Positions 1-8,143 of a DNA stretch of 36,945 bases are shown here, in pieces (the stretch's first letter is position 1; the number at the start of each line of letters is the position of its first letter). The DNA comes from GCA-020343675 sp964462945 (GTDB lineage Bacteria; Planctomycetota; Phycisphaerae; Sedimentisphaerales; Anaerobacaceae): positions 1 through 36,945 of the forward strand of contig CAYWZW010000055.1 of assembly GCA_964462945.1 (NCBI GenBank). The letters run 5' to 3'. The notes below the pieces were generated by a model. The model worked only from the letters and a program-made list of their open reading frames with translations, had not been told where the DNA came from and did not search any database. Both the position numbers and the translations under genes were made by a program.

Positions 1-2273
1 TCGGAGCACAAAAGTATTTTGACATTGCCGAATTGTATCAATGACACCAGTGATTTGTTATTGTCACTTAGTTGCTCATAATAAGTTGCTTTTTTGTTTG
101 GCCAAAGTATTTTTATTTTAGCGGCACTGTTTAGATTTAAATCTTCTAAGCCTTTTATCTTAAAATCATTTTTACTCAATAAGGTTTCAAGAAACTTCGC
201 CGTGCCATTTGGGTCTGTTTTCATATCTGTAAAAAAAGCATCGTTGGCGTAAACGCCCCCGACTTTGCAGTGTTCGACAACCTCGGGGACGCCGTTGATG
301 TGGTCGGTATCATTGTGGCTTATGATAAGAGCGTCGAGCCTGCTTACAGCCTCGTAGTCCAGGAAGGGGGCGACAATTCGTGTCCCGATGTCACTCCTGT
401 GCAGCGAGCCTGTGTCAAACAGCACGTTGGCTTTTCCCGGGAACTGGGCCAGTATCGCCTGGCCGTGGCCGACGTCCAGACAGGTCAAGGTCAAACGATC
501 ATGATGTGTTCGCTGCCATCTTATTGCGCCCAGAAGGGTAATTATCGTTAGTGCTGTAAGCGTGCAAACCACTTTTTTAAAGACAGGTTTTTTAAAATAA
601 GCGAACGCCATAAAAAAGACGAGGCAATAATACAGGACTATCATTGTAAGTGGAGTGTGCCCTATGAGTATTTCGGATATGTTCAGGTCGGCTATGCATT
701 TTACAATCGAAATGAGCCAGCCGGACAGAATATTCAGTATGATGCTCAATATCGACGCAACGGTAGGCAGGAACAGTGCGATTACCACCTTCACATACGC
801 GACAACTGATACGATGGCTATCAGCGGTGAAACGACCGCCGTCCAGAGGCTTGTGAGCCAGTTAATTGTGTAGAAATGATACAGTGAGATGCCTGCGGTG
901 GCCAGCCAGGCAGTAATGCAGGTAGACAGTAGTCGTAATATATACGGCCCCGGTCTTGCGGCTATTTGATAAAAAGGTCTGCTTACAGGAGCTTTTATGA
1001 ACCAGAAAATGCCTGTGATTTTTTCATCAAGAAAAAAGTGGGTTCGTTCGCAGAAAAGCAAAAGCCCAAGCACCGCTGCGAACGATAATTGCCAGCTCGC
1101 TTCAAATAGTTCTGTCGGCCTTATCAGCAGCAGTATTATTGCCGCAAGTGAAAGTGAATTTACCCAATTTGGGCGTCGGCGGAAAAGGAACGATGCGCAA
1201 AACACAAAGCTTATAATGCCGGCCCGAAGGGCAGGTGCGTTGGGCGGGATGACCAGCAGAAAGAGTATCGCTGCGATCATGCAGACAACCGCACGGGCAG
1301 GTTTCATCAGGCCTGCCGTTTTGCAAAGCCACCAGATAATGCTGATTACGATGCCGAAATTCATACCCGACAGGCACACAAAGTGCAGCAGGCCGGTCTT
1401 GCGAAAGGCAATGTATGTCTTGCTGTCGATGTCTGCTCTGTAGCCCAGCACTAATGCCTGAAGCAGACTTTGATTCTGGTCCTGTGGGTATGGGCTGTCT
1501 AATAGAGCCTGCGTGACGGTTTGACGTAATTTTCTCTTGATTTTCACGAAGCTGCTTGTTGCTGAGGCTTTTTGCAGCAGTTCGATACCGCTGCGGGATT
1601 CTACCGAAGCTGCAATATAAACATTTCTGCGAGCGAGGTATTCAGCGGTATTGAACTGGCCGGGGTTGGTGGCCGGCTCGAACCGCTCCAGCCAGCAATA
1701 GGCCTGGATTTCGTCGCCGGCCTTCAAGTCCAGCACCGGCTCATCCACCTGCACGCGAACCGTGCCGGTGACCTTCGCCCAGCCGGCAATGGTCTCGACC
1801 TCATCGACCTTCAGGTAGAAACTCGTGGTCGGGTCGGTCGGCTTGAATCGGGCGAATTTCCAGTCGGGGTACTTGCTGACGTACGGCTCAGTGACAATCC
1901 GCCCGCGAATCGTCGCCAGCCTCCGCTCATCGGGGGCGAGATTGCGGATGTCATTGGGCTCCAGCCGGCCGTACTCCGTCAGCCGAATCGCACCGAGGCA
2001 GACGAAACAGCTCAGGGCCAGATACGCCGTGACATATCGACTGACGGAAGATACTCGCCGGATACAGAAGGCCGGAACGGTCACCGCCGCACACAAACCA
2101 AGCAGTACAAGCCAGATTGATGCGGCCACACCAAATACGTTCTGCACCACAATCCCCGCAATAAGCCCCACCGCGACAAACACAAGAGGGCAGGTGCTGA
2201 TGACCTGGTCGTGAAAATTCCTCCCCGCCAATTGCCTGTCAATCAGCTCTAATTTCCGCCGGATCTCATCCAT
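1..2273 (-). CDS. comEC: ComEC/Rec2-family DNA uptake channel protein (3' end off window)
   Basis: The reading frame is open on the minus strand from an ATG at 2271-2273 to the left edge, about 757 codons, so the C-terminus is missing. The N-terminal part has a short polar stretch and two membrane segments, followed by a soluble beta-rich region. The central Competence domain has several membrane helices and carries the family-like stretch GLLHFVCLSGMNFGI and an APALRAGI motif. The C-terminal part is a metallo-beta-lactamase-like domain: LDVGHGQAI, a DTG, and the metal-binding signature SHNDTDHINGV. ComEC forms the inner-membrane channel that imports single-stranded DNA during natural transformation. 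No other competence genes are in view, so competence itself cannot be inferred. It is separated from the next gene by a hairpin repeat and is probably transcribed on its own. Confidence 0.9.
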   Translation of the reverse strand, partial: MDEIRRKLELIDRQLAGRNFHDQVISTCPLVFVAVGLIAGIVVQNVFGVAASIWLVLLGLCAAVTVPAFCIRRVSSVSRYVTAYLALSCFVCLGAIRLTEYGRLEPNDIRNLAPDERRLATIRGRIVTEPYVSKYPDWKFARFKPTDPTTSFYLKVDEVETIAGWAKVTGTVRVQVDEPVLDLKAGDEIQAYCWLERFEPATNPGQFNTAEYLARRNVYIAASVESRSGIELLQKASATSSFVKIKRKLRQTVTQALLDSPYPQDQNQSLLQALVLGYRADIDSKTYIAFRKTGLLHFVCLSGMNFGIVISIIWWLCKTAGLMKPARAVVCMIAAILFLLVIPPNAPALRAGIISFVFCASFLFRRRPNWVNSLSLAAIILLLIRPTELFEASWQLSFAAVLGLLLFCERTHFFLDEKITGIFWFIKAPVSRPFYQIAARPGPYILRLLSTCITAWLATAGISLYHFYTINWLTSLWTAVVSPLIAIVSVVAYVKVVIALFLPTVASILSIILNILSGWLISIVKCIADLNISEILIGHTPLTMIVLYYCLVFFMAFAYFKKPVFKKVVCTLTALTIITLLGAIRWQRTHHDRLTLTCLDVGHGQAILAQFPGKANVLFDTGSLHRSDIGTRIVAPFLDYEAVSRLDALIISHNDTDHINGVPEVVEHCKVGGVYANDAFFTDMKTDPNGTAKFLETLLSKNDFKIKGLEDLNLNSAAKIKILWPNKKATYYEQLSDNNKSLVSLIQFGNVKILLCS

Positions 2274-2340
2274 GGCCGAACAGACTACAGGCTCAAGACC
2301 CAAGACTCAAGTGCTATTTTGAGACCGAAGAAAGGTTGCT

Positions 2341-2409
2341 GTCATTCCGCACCCGATGCGGAATCCACAATTGCCGATGGTTGTGGATTCCTGCTTTCGC
2401 AGGAATGAC
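2341..2409. repeat. Three-hairpin palindromic intergenic repeat (REP-like)
   Basis: Three perfect hairpins lie end to end: ATTCCGCA at 2344-2351 with 2357-2364, TCCACAA at 2364-2370 with TTGTGGA at 2381-2387, and ATTCCTGC at 2387-2394 with 2399-2406. The outer bases GTCATTCC (2341-2348) and GGAATGAC (2402-2409) also pair, so the whole unit could fold as a cloverleaf. It lies between comEC and the PPOX gene. A relative with the same GTCATTCCTGC opening is at 9199-9247. There is no T-run, so it is a dispersed repeat rather than a classical terminator. Confidence 0.75.
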
Positions 2410-2484
2410 AGACGTGAAAAGAGGCGTGCCTGCCGTTTTCCGCTGCTTTCGTTAGGATGTTTCTGCGACGGCGATGGCCTTGGC

Positions 2485-2901
2485 TCAAAGTTGGGTGTAC
2501 TGTTTTGGGTCGAAGTTTGTTTCCATAGTCCAGGTGACGGCCTTGCCGCTCTTGAGGCGATAAGTGACCATCACGTCGTAGCCCTGGCTTTCGACCCACG
2601 GCTTTAAGAAGGAGAAATCGTTAACGATTTGCTTCTTTAGTTTCAGATCGTTGAGCATCTCGACGACGCCTTCGATTCGGACCTGGCGGCCTTCGTCGGC
2701 GTTGTAGAAGCACATCTCGACGGCCGGGTTGGCCTGCAATTGTTTGTTGACGTCCTTGTCCCTGCCGGTGGTGAAGATGAGCCCATGGTCGTCGGCCCGA
2801 TACAGCATCATCATGCGAACGCGAGGCCGGTCGCCGTCGGTTGTAGCCAGACCGAATACCGGGTTCTTGGCTGCAAATTCGAGAACTTCTTTTTTGGTCA
2901 T
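2485..2901 (-). CDS. Pyridoxamine 5'-phosphate oxidase (PPOX)-family flavoprotein
   Basis: A 138-residue protein with the split-barrel FMN-binding pattern of the general stress/PPOX family: an N-terminal helix, then GLATTDGDRPRVRMMMLY, a GLIFTTGRDKDVNKQL segment and AVEMCFYN, and a C-terminal VTWTMETNF stretch. It is too short and too divergent to be called PdxH, and its substrate cannot be read from the sequence. Small PPOX proteins bind FMN, F420 or heme and often act as reductases. It starts 25 bp after the serS stop on the same strand, so it is probably co-transcribed with serS. Confidence 0.8.
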   Translation of the reverse strand: MTKKEVLEFAAKNPVFGLATTDGDRPRVRMMMLYRADDHGLIFTTGRDKDVNKQLQANPAVEMCFYNADEGRQVRIEGVVEMLNDLKLKKQIVNDFSFLKPWVESQGYDVMVTYRLKSGKAVTWTMETNFDPKQYTQL

Positions 2902-2926
2902 GATCAGATTCCCTTGGCTGAAGATT

Positions 2927-4195
2927 TCAAGCGATTTTTTCTTTGCCGTTCATGTAAGGGCGGAGGACTTGCGGGATGGTCACTGAGCCGTCGGCGTTCT
3001 GGTAAAGCTCTAAGATGGGGATGAGGATTCGCGGCGAGGCGATGACCGTGTTGTTGAGCGTGTGGCAGAAGAAGTTCTTCTTAGTGGCGGGGTCTTTGTA
3101 GCGGAGGTTCATTCGCCGGGCCTGGAATTCGTAGAATTTGCTGGCACTGTGGGTCTCGCAATAGTTGCCGCGCGAGGGCATCCACGCCTCGATGTCGAAT
3201 TTCTTCGCCTGGCCTCTGCCCAGGTCGCCGGTGCAGACGTTTGCGATACGGTAGGGCAGCCCCAGCGACTGCATCACGGTCTCGGCGTTGGCTAAAATCT
3301 CCTCGTGGTATTTATTGCTCTCTTCAACGCTGTTCTCGCAGATGACGACCTGCTCGACCTTATCGAACTGGTGGATTCGGTACAGGCCGTAGGTGTCCTT
3401 GCCCGCAGCGCCGGCCTCGCGCCGAAAGCAGCTCGATAAGGCCACGTACTTGAGCGGCAGCTCTTCGACATCTAAAATCTCGCCCATCCGATAGGCCGTG
3501 AGCGGCACCTCGGCGGTCCCCACTAAGTTGAGCTGGTCTTTCTCCATCCGGTAGGTCTGCTCTTCGGAGCCGGGGTAATAGCCGGTCCCTCGCATCGCCT
3601 CATCTTTCACCAGAAGCGGCACGGACAAGGGGACATAGCCCCGGCTGACCATCGTATCTATCGCAAACCGCAGGACCGCCCAGTGCAGCAGGGCGCCGTC
3701 GCCTTTCAAAAAGTAGTTTCTCGCGCCGGCCAATTTCACGCCGCGCTCGATGTCGATAATACCCAGCGCAAGACCCAACTGGACGTGGTCTTTCGGCTCG
3801 AAATCAAACCGGCGGACCTCGCCCTCTTTCCTGATCTCGACGTTTTCCGTGTCGTCCCTGCCCACCGGCACATCGTCGTCCGCCGGCTGAGGCACCTGCT
3901 GCATCAGCTCGTCAAACTCCGGTTGCAGTTTCTTGATGTCATCCTCAATCTTTGCCTCGTTCTTCTTAAGTATGCTTAGATGACCTATGGCATATTTCTT
4001 TTCTTCACCAGTTAATTGAGGAATTGACTTTCCCAGCTTGTTTTTTTCTGTCGCACAATCCTGAAGTTGCTTTCTGTAATTCTGCAAATCAGCATCCAAC
4101 TCCAGCAAGTGGTCAATATCAACCTTGAAGTGCTTATCCAGGGCTGCTTTTTTGAACCTTTCCGAATTCTCTCGTATTTGCTTAATATCGATCAT
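2927..4195 (-). CDS. serS: Serine--tRNA ligase
   Basis: Charges tRNA-Ser (and the serine precursor of Sec-tRNA) in the cytoplasm. The 422-residue product has the N-terminal long antiparallel coiled-coil arm that grips the tRNA (about residues 1-105), then the class II catalytic core. Motif 2 is visible as FRREAGAAGKDTYGLYRIHQF and motif 3 as the region around ASPRILIPILELYQNADGS near the C-terminus. Length matches the family. An ATG 54 bp upstream at 4249 is in frame, but the extra residues are translated from low-complexity spacer. The ATG at 4193-4195 is preceded by GAAGGA at good spacing and gives the family-typical MIDIKQIRE start. It follows the ketosynthase gene by 57 bp. Confidence 0.95.
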   Translation of the reverse strand: MIDIKQIRENSERFKKAALDKHFKVDIDHLLELDADLQNYRKQLQDCATEKNKLGKSIPQLTGEEKKYAIGHLSILKKNEAKIEDDIKKLQPEFDELMQQVPQPADDDVPVGRDDTENVEIRKEGEVRRFDFEPKDHVQLGLALGIIDIERGVKLAGARNYFLKGDGALLHWAVLRFAIDTMVSRGYVPLSVPLLVKDEAMRGTGYYPGSEEQTYRMEKDQLNLVGTAEVPLTAYRMGEILDVEELPLKYVALSSCFRREAGAAGKDTYGLYRIHQFDKVEQVVICENSVEESNKYHEEILANAETVMQSLGLPYRIANVCTGDLGRGQAKKFDIEAWMPSRGNYCETHSASKFYEFQARRMNLRYKDPATKKNFFCHTLNNTVIASPRILIPILELYQNADGSVTIPQVLRPYMNGKEKIA

Positions 4196-4252
4196 AATTC
4201 GTCCTTCGTCTCTCGTCGATCGTGCCTCGTATCTCGATCCACGGGTCACGAG
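4196..4252. repeat. Low-complexity degenerate spacer repeat between ketosynthase and serS
   Basis: The 57-bp spacer consists of imperfect short repeats of the type CTCGT/CACGAG (for example GGGTCACGAGTCACGAG at its right end). It belongs in style to the other degenerate spacer repeats near 5595-5772, 6176-6217, 8593-8671 and 9893-9950. No promoter or terminator is evident. Confidence 0.5.
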
Positions 4253-5557
4253 TCACGAGAACCGCCTAACAATGAGCACGTCGTTCTGTCCTCCGAATCC
4301 GAAGGACTCCTTCATGGCGACGTTGACGGGCATCTTGCGCGGCTCATTGGGAACGTAGTCCAAATCGAGCGATGGGTCCGGGTCGTTCAGGTTCATGGTC
4401 GGCGGGACAATGCCGTCGCGGATCGCCAGGACGCACGTAATCAGCTCAGCCGCCCCGGCGGCGCCGATCAGGTGGCCCAACATGCTCTTGACGCTGCTGG
4501 CGGGAATATTCTTCGCCTTTTCTTTGAAGACCGCTTTGATCGCTTTGGTCTCTATCGAGTCGTTCTCGGCGGTGCTTGTGCCGTGGGTATTGACGTAGTC
4601 CACATCTTTGTAGGTAATGCCGGCATCGGCCAGTGCCGCCGTCATCGCCTGGATCGCGCCTCGGCCTTCTTCGTGCATATCGGTGACGCGAAACGCATCA
4701 GAGCTGCTTCCATAGCCGATAAGTTCGGCCAAGATTTTCGCGCCTCGCTTTTTCGCCGAGCTTAGGGATTCGAGAATCAGCACCGCCGCACCCTCGCCGA
4801 GGACGAAGCCGTCCCGGCTGGCCGTGAAGGGCCTCGATGCGGTCTGCGGGCTGTCATTTCTGGTCGATAGGGCGGTGAGCCGATTAAAGCCCGTAACGCC
4901 CAGCGGGTGGATCATCGAATGCGCGCCGCCCGCAATCATCACGTCCGTGTCGCCTTTGCGAATCATCATCATGGATTCGCCGACGGCCTGCGTGCTGGCC
5001 GCACAGGCGGTCAGGCAGCTTCGTGTCGGCCCGCGAGCGCCGGTCAGCACGGCGACGTGAGCGGCGGGCATATTCGGCTCCTGCTCAAGCTCACGCATCG
5101 GGTCCATCCTGCTGAAAGAGACTTGCGCCCACCGGCCCCAGTCCATCTGGTTCTTCTGTGCGTCCCAGCCTTCAAGGATCGCATTGAAAAACACATCATT
5201 GTCAACGGAGCCTTCGCCAGCTCCCAAATAAATCCCTAACCGGCGGCGGTCAATTCCGTCGGCCGGCTCGCCGGTTTCTACATCTATCCCGGCCTGCCTG
5301 CATGCCTCAACCGCTGCACCGATAACAAAGCCGGAGCCCCGGTCGCCGTGCTTGTGCAGCCGGAAGTTCTTGGTATATTTTGCGAAGTCGTACCCTTTGA
5401 CTTCGGCGTCGAAGGTCGTCGGAAACGTCGAGGCATCGAAAATGGTGGTCTTCGCCATGCCGCTCTCGCCCGCCAATATCGCCCGCCAGAACGTCTCCAC
5501 GTCGTGACCCAAGGGGCAGACAATGCCCATCCCGGTTATTACAACCCGCTCAGTCAT
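4253..5557 (-). CDS. FabF-type beta-ketoacyl-ACP synthase, catalytically complete
   Basis: A 434-residue thiolase-fold condensing enzyme that would extend an acyl chain by decarboxylative Claisen condensation with malonyl-ACP. The active-site triad is intact: Cys185 in CLTACAAS, His325 in NTHGTST and His362 in MLGHLIGAAGAAE, with Lys357 just before. The gating motif ESFGFGGQND is near the C-terminus. The length is slightly over the 410-420 usual for FabF. It is the last fab-like gene of the operon, downstream of a ketosynthase-like gene with a degenerate active site, which suggests a KS-alpha/KS-beta heterodimer as in type II polyketide synthases. It could also be an ordinary FabF-like enzyme working alone. 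The start ATG at 5555-5557 overlaps repeat-derived sequence upstream. Confidence 0.92.
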   Translation of the reverse strand: MTERVVITGMGIVCPLGHDVETFWRAILAGESGMAKTTIFDASTFPTTFDAEVKGYDFAKYTKNFRLHKHGDRGSGFVIGAAVEACRQAGIDVETGEPADGIDRRRLGIYLGAGEGSVDNDVFFNAILEGWDAQKNQMDWGRWAQVSFSRMDPMRELEQEPNMPAAHVAVLTGARGPTRSCLTACAASTQAVGESMMMIRKGDTDVMIAGGAHSMIHPLGVTGFNRLTALSTRNDSPQTASRPFTASRDGFVLGEGAAVLILESLSSAKKRGAKILAELIGYGSSSDAFRVTDMHEEGRGAIQAMTAALADAGITYKDVDYVNTHGTSTAENDSIETKAIKAVFKEKAKNIPASSVKSMLGHLIGAAGAAELITCVLAIRDGIVPPTMNLNDPDPSLDLDYVPNEPRKMPVNVAMKESFGFGGQNDVLIVRRFS

Positions 5558-5594
5558 TCGTTAGACCCTTATGACTCTTTGCCATAAACAATAC

Positions 5595-5772
5595 CTTGAA
5601 TAATGAATAGCGAATAACGAATTCCGAACGTCGAACTAACAAACTGAGTTTCTCTGCACAGCCGTATAACTTCATCATTCTACATTCCTTGTTCGATATT
5701 CGATATTCAAGTCAGAGCTTGTTCTTGAATAATGAATATCGAATGTCGAAGTAACAAATCAGGTCTCTCTGC
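5595..5772. repeat. Two direct copies of an AT-rich spacer repeat flanking a partial palindrome
   Basis: Copy A (5595-5657) and copy B (5724-5772) both begin CTTGAATAATGAATA and both end TCTCTGC, with shared GTCGAA-TAACAAA in between; A carries about 14 extra bases. Between them (5671-5710) lies the opposite-strand module containing CATTCCTTGTTCGATATTCG. Copy B runs into the last codons of the four-helix-bundle gene, so copy A may hold the 3' tail of a lost second copy. This explains the 200 bp between the ketosynthase and four-helix-bundle genes. Confidence 0.65.
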
Positions 5773-6169
5773 TCTTGTTGCGTCTGTTCTTTTCCGCTGT
5801 TTTTACACTGGTGACGAAAATCGAGATTAACTCATTACATTCGGCTACGAGTAGTTCTGTCTGACCGCCGGACTTTGTCATGCGTTTACGGTGGATAATC
5901 TGTAGCCACACTTTCGTCTCCCGCAACTCCTTAAGGACGATCTTGATCTTGTGAATGAAATCGCTGCGAGACTCAGCACTCTGGGCTTCGCCATAATTCG
6001 GTGCAGGGGATGTTCCGCAACGCACTAACTGACCTGCTATGTGGCTCCCAGCACGTGTATTTGGTAATGTCTCAACCAAGTCCATGATACGAACAGCAGA
6101 GTCAATCAGACGCTTTTCAAGATCATACTTTTTGTCCCTATCTGATTCTTCCCGCATTTCCGAAGCCAT
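5759..6169 (-). CDS. Four-helix-bundle protein, 23S rRNA intervening-sequence (S23) family
   Basis: A 136-residue, almost wholly helical protein of the S23/IVS family, related in fold to the Avd accessory protein of diversity-generating retroelements. Recognisable family features are the DLEKRLIDSAVRIMDLVETLP first helix, SHIAGQLVRCGTS, NYGEAQSAESRSDFIHK and the LKELRETKVWL helix. Its molecular role is unknown; relatives are found inside 23S rRNA spacers and scattered as free genes. Here it interrupts an otherwise tight fatty-acid operon, with related AT-rich repeat modules facing each other at 5724-5772 and 6176-6217. This suggests that it arrived as a cassette. Confidence 0.88.
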   Translation of the reverse strand: MASEMREESDRDKKYDLEKRLIDSAVRIMDLVETLPNTRAGSHIAGQLVRCGTSPAPNYGEAQSAESRSDFIHKIKIVLKELRETKVWLQIIHRKRMTKSGGQTELLVAECNELISIFVTSVKTAEKNRRNKSRET

Positions 6170-6175
6170 TGGTTT

Positions 6176-6217
6176 ACTTCATTATTCGATATTCCTTGTT
6201 CGATATTCTACATTCGG
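6176..6217. repeat. Spacer repeat module upstream of the four-helix-bundle gene
   Basis: Contains ATTATTCGATATTCCTTG, TTCGATATTC and TACATTCGG, roughly the reverse complement of the module at 5724-5757 on the other side of the gene. It also overlaps the 3' end of the upstream ketosynthase-like gene: the stop codon (6208-6210) and the last codons (His-Arg-Met) lie inside the repeat. This is what an insertion replacing the native C-terminus would leave. Confidence 0.65.
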
Positions 6218-7527
6218 TGAGGTTTTTTCAATACGACGGCGGCGGTTTGTCCGCCGTAGCTGTAGCTGCAACTTAATGCGTAACGTATTTTTGCCTCTCG
6301 CGGCTCAGTGACAATATTCAAATCGCAGCCTTCGGCTTTTCTATCGCAGTTTTTCGCCGCGGGTATTTTGCCGTCCCTCATCGCACACACGGCGGCGACG
6401 ATATCAACCGCGCCGCCGGCTGCGCCTGTGTTGCTCAACATGCTCTTGGTCGGCCAGACCGGGACTCTTGCCGCCGCTTCGCCGAGCGCGGCCCGGATCG
6501 CCCTGGCCTCGGCTAGATCATCGGCGGGTATCCCCGTGCCGTGCGGGATAATCAGGTCCAGATCATGCGGCTCTATCTGCGCCTCGGCAAGCGCCTTCTC
6601 TATGGCGATCTGAATGCCCTTGCCATCCGGCTCGATGTGCTCATACGCCGGATTGATGCTGTTGCTCTGTCCGAGGCCGGCGACTTCAGCGTAAATCTTT
6701 GCGCCGCGATTCTCGGCGTGTTCCAGATTTTCCAGAATGACCACGCCGGCCGCCTCGCCGAACACCGAGCCTTTGGCGTCGGCGTCAAAGGGCCGGCACG
6801 CCGTCGCCGGGTCATCGTTGTTCTCGCCGGTCGCCCTCTTGAGCAGGCACTGGCGGATCATGACAATCGGGTTGACCTTCGCCTCAGCGCCGCCGGCCAG
6901 GGCAATGTCGCTGCTGCCGCGGGCGATCGTCTGCGCCGCTTCAGCAATGGCCAGATGCCCCGCCGCCTCGGCGCAGGTGATCGTATTGCTCGGCCCCTGG
7001 ATGTCGTGGATGATGCCGACGTGGCAGGCGAGCATGTTCGGCAGATATTTCAACAACCACAGCGGCGTGACCAGCTCAAGGCCGTCTTTGCCCCATTTGT
7101 GGATGTCGAACCTGCCGTTCGTGACACTGGCCGCCACGGCAGGGGCCAGCTCCACCAGGTCGCAGCTTATCAGGCCGGCCCCCAGATTGATCGCCATGCG
7201 CTGCGGGTCGATATTGACACGTTCGGGGTCGATGCCCTTCGTAACCAAACCGGCGTGAACGAGGGCTTCGTTGGCCGCGATGACGGACAGCTCGATGTCC
7301 CTGGACATCAGCTTGACGGCCTTGCGATGGGTCTTCGGCACGTAGTTTTGTATTCTGTACTCGGGGACCTGGCCGGCCAACCGGCAGGTAAAGCCCACCG
7401 GGTCGAACGCCGTGATTCTGTTTATCCCGACCCTGCCGGCGCAAAGAGACGCCCACATCTCGCCGACGGTCAATCCGAGGGGGGTGATGGCGCCGAGGCC
7501 GGTGATGACTACGCGGGCGGAGCTCAT
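6208..7527 (-). CDS. Ketosynthase-like protein with degenerate active site (KS-beta/chain-length-factor-like)
   Basis: A 439-residue FabF-fold protein. Aligned through the GPS motif (178-180), the nucleophilic Cys position is Glu187 (CAEAAG in place of TACxSG). The first His is kept (His329, IPHGTG), the second is Asn366 (KSMLSNTG in place of KSMxGH), and Lys361 is kept. The C-terminal gate reads CSYSYGGQT rather than SFGFGG. It therefore should not catalyse condensation. Loss of Cys with an intact fold is typical of chain-length factors (KS-beta, usually Gln) and loading KSQ domains. It starts in a TGATG overlap with the upstream dehydratase gene, so the two are translationally coupled. Its last three codons and stop come from repeat sequence. 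A role as structural partner of the intact ketosynthase is inferred. Confidence 0.85.
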   Translation of the reverse strand: MSSARVVITGLGAITPLGLTVGEMWASLCAGRVGINRITAFDPVGFTCRLAGQVPEYRIQNYVPKTHRKAVKLMSRDIELSVIAANEALVHAGLVTKGIDPERVNIDPQRMAINLGAGLISCDLVELAPAVAASVTNGRFDIHKWGKDGLELVTPLWLLKYLPNMLACHVGIIHDIQGPSNTITCAEAAGHLAIAEAAQTIARGSSDIALAGGAEAKVNPIVMIRQCLLKRATGENNDDPATACRPFDADAKGSVFGEAAGVVILENLEHAENRGAKIYAEVAGLGQSNSINPAYEHIEPDGKGIQIAIEKALAEAQIEPHDLDLIIPHGTGIPADDLAEARAIRAALGEAAARVPVWPTKSMLSNTGAAGGAVDIVAAVCAMRDGKIPAAKNCDRKAEGCDLNIVTEPREAKIRYALSCSYSYGGQTAAVVLKKPHRM

Positions 7528-8027
7528 CAGGCTTGCTCCGACTTGCGCCCGGCCGCTGAAAGCACCTCTCGCAGAAGAGACTCGAATACCGATGTGCCGG
7601 TATTGAACACGAAGTTCTCCTCCGGAAACTGCTTGCCCGCCAGGTTCCGGTCGATATGACTGAACATTAAATCGATCTCGGCGACGAGCTTGTCGGCGCG
7701 GGTGATCCTGCCGCTCGTGCTGGCCGCTTCGGGGGCGAACGATTCAATAGCCGCCTCCAGCTTCAATGTGTCACCCGGCTTGACATAATCGAAAAAGACG
7801 GCCTTCTTGATCTTTGCCAGGATCACTTTTTCCTGGAATTTCGCCGCCTCGCCGACGAGGATTCCCGCCGTCTGGGCCATCGCCTCGATGCACAGACTCT
7901 CCGGCATGACGGGATAGCCGGGGAAGTGGTCGTGCAGATGCTCCTCGGCAAGCGTGACGTTCTTGATCGCCACGGCCCGCCGGCCGCTCTCAAACTCGAC
8001 AAACTTATCTATCCAAATCCAACGCAT
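7527..8027 (-). CDS. FabZ/FabA-type 3-hydroxyacyl-ACP dehydratase (second copy)
   Basis: A 166-residue hot-dog-fold protein that would remove water from 3-hydroxyacyl-ACP. The catalytic dyad is visible as His34 in DHFPGYPV and Glu48 in SLCIEAMAQ. The usual PG after the HFP loop is PE here (MPES), and the C-terminus is about 20 residues longer than a standard FabZ. It shares the start pattern MR-x-I-x-IDK and the layout of the other dehydratase in this operon (8706-9170), so the two are probably old duplicates that may form a heterodimer. It overlaps the ketosynthase-like gene by one stop/start junction and lies 116 bp after the ACP gene; I see nothing notable in that spacer. Confidence 0.88.
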   Translation of the reverse strand: MRWIWIDKFVEFESGRRAVAIKNVTLAEEHLHDHFPGYPVMPESLCIEAMAQTAGILVGEAAKFQEKVILAKIKKAVFFDYVKPGDTLKLEAAIESFAPEAASTSGRITRADKLVAEIDLMFSHIDRNLAGKQFPEENFVFNTGTSVFESLLREVLSAAGRKSEQA

Positions 8028-8143
8028 TTTTTGCCGGGGCTCTTTGCAGCGTCGTGTACATTGCGGCCCCGCTCATATTGAAGAAAGCGGCAGATTGCAG
8101 CCAGCCATCCTGCCGCTGACATCTGAAAGACACTGCTCGCTTG

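Noticed and set aside
4196..4249. Extended start of serS
   Set aside because: The extra residues are translated low-complexity spacer, and the family start is MIDIKQIRE with its own ribosome site.
5558..5686. Possible 42-codon gene between the ketosynthase and the four-helix-bundle gene, stop overlapping the ketosynthase start
   Set aside because: Its sequence is the translation of the spacer repeat (an IRYS-like artefact), so no protein is supported.
6541..7659. 372-codon plus-strand frame opposite the ketosynthase-like gene
   Set aside because: Shadow of 6208-7527, whose GPS, HGTG and KSM motifs are unmistakable. It has no recognisable domain.
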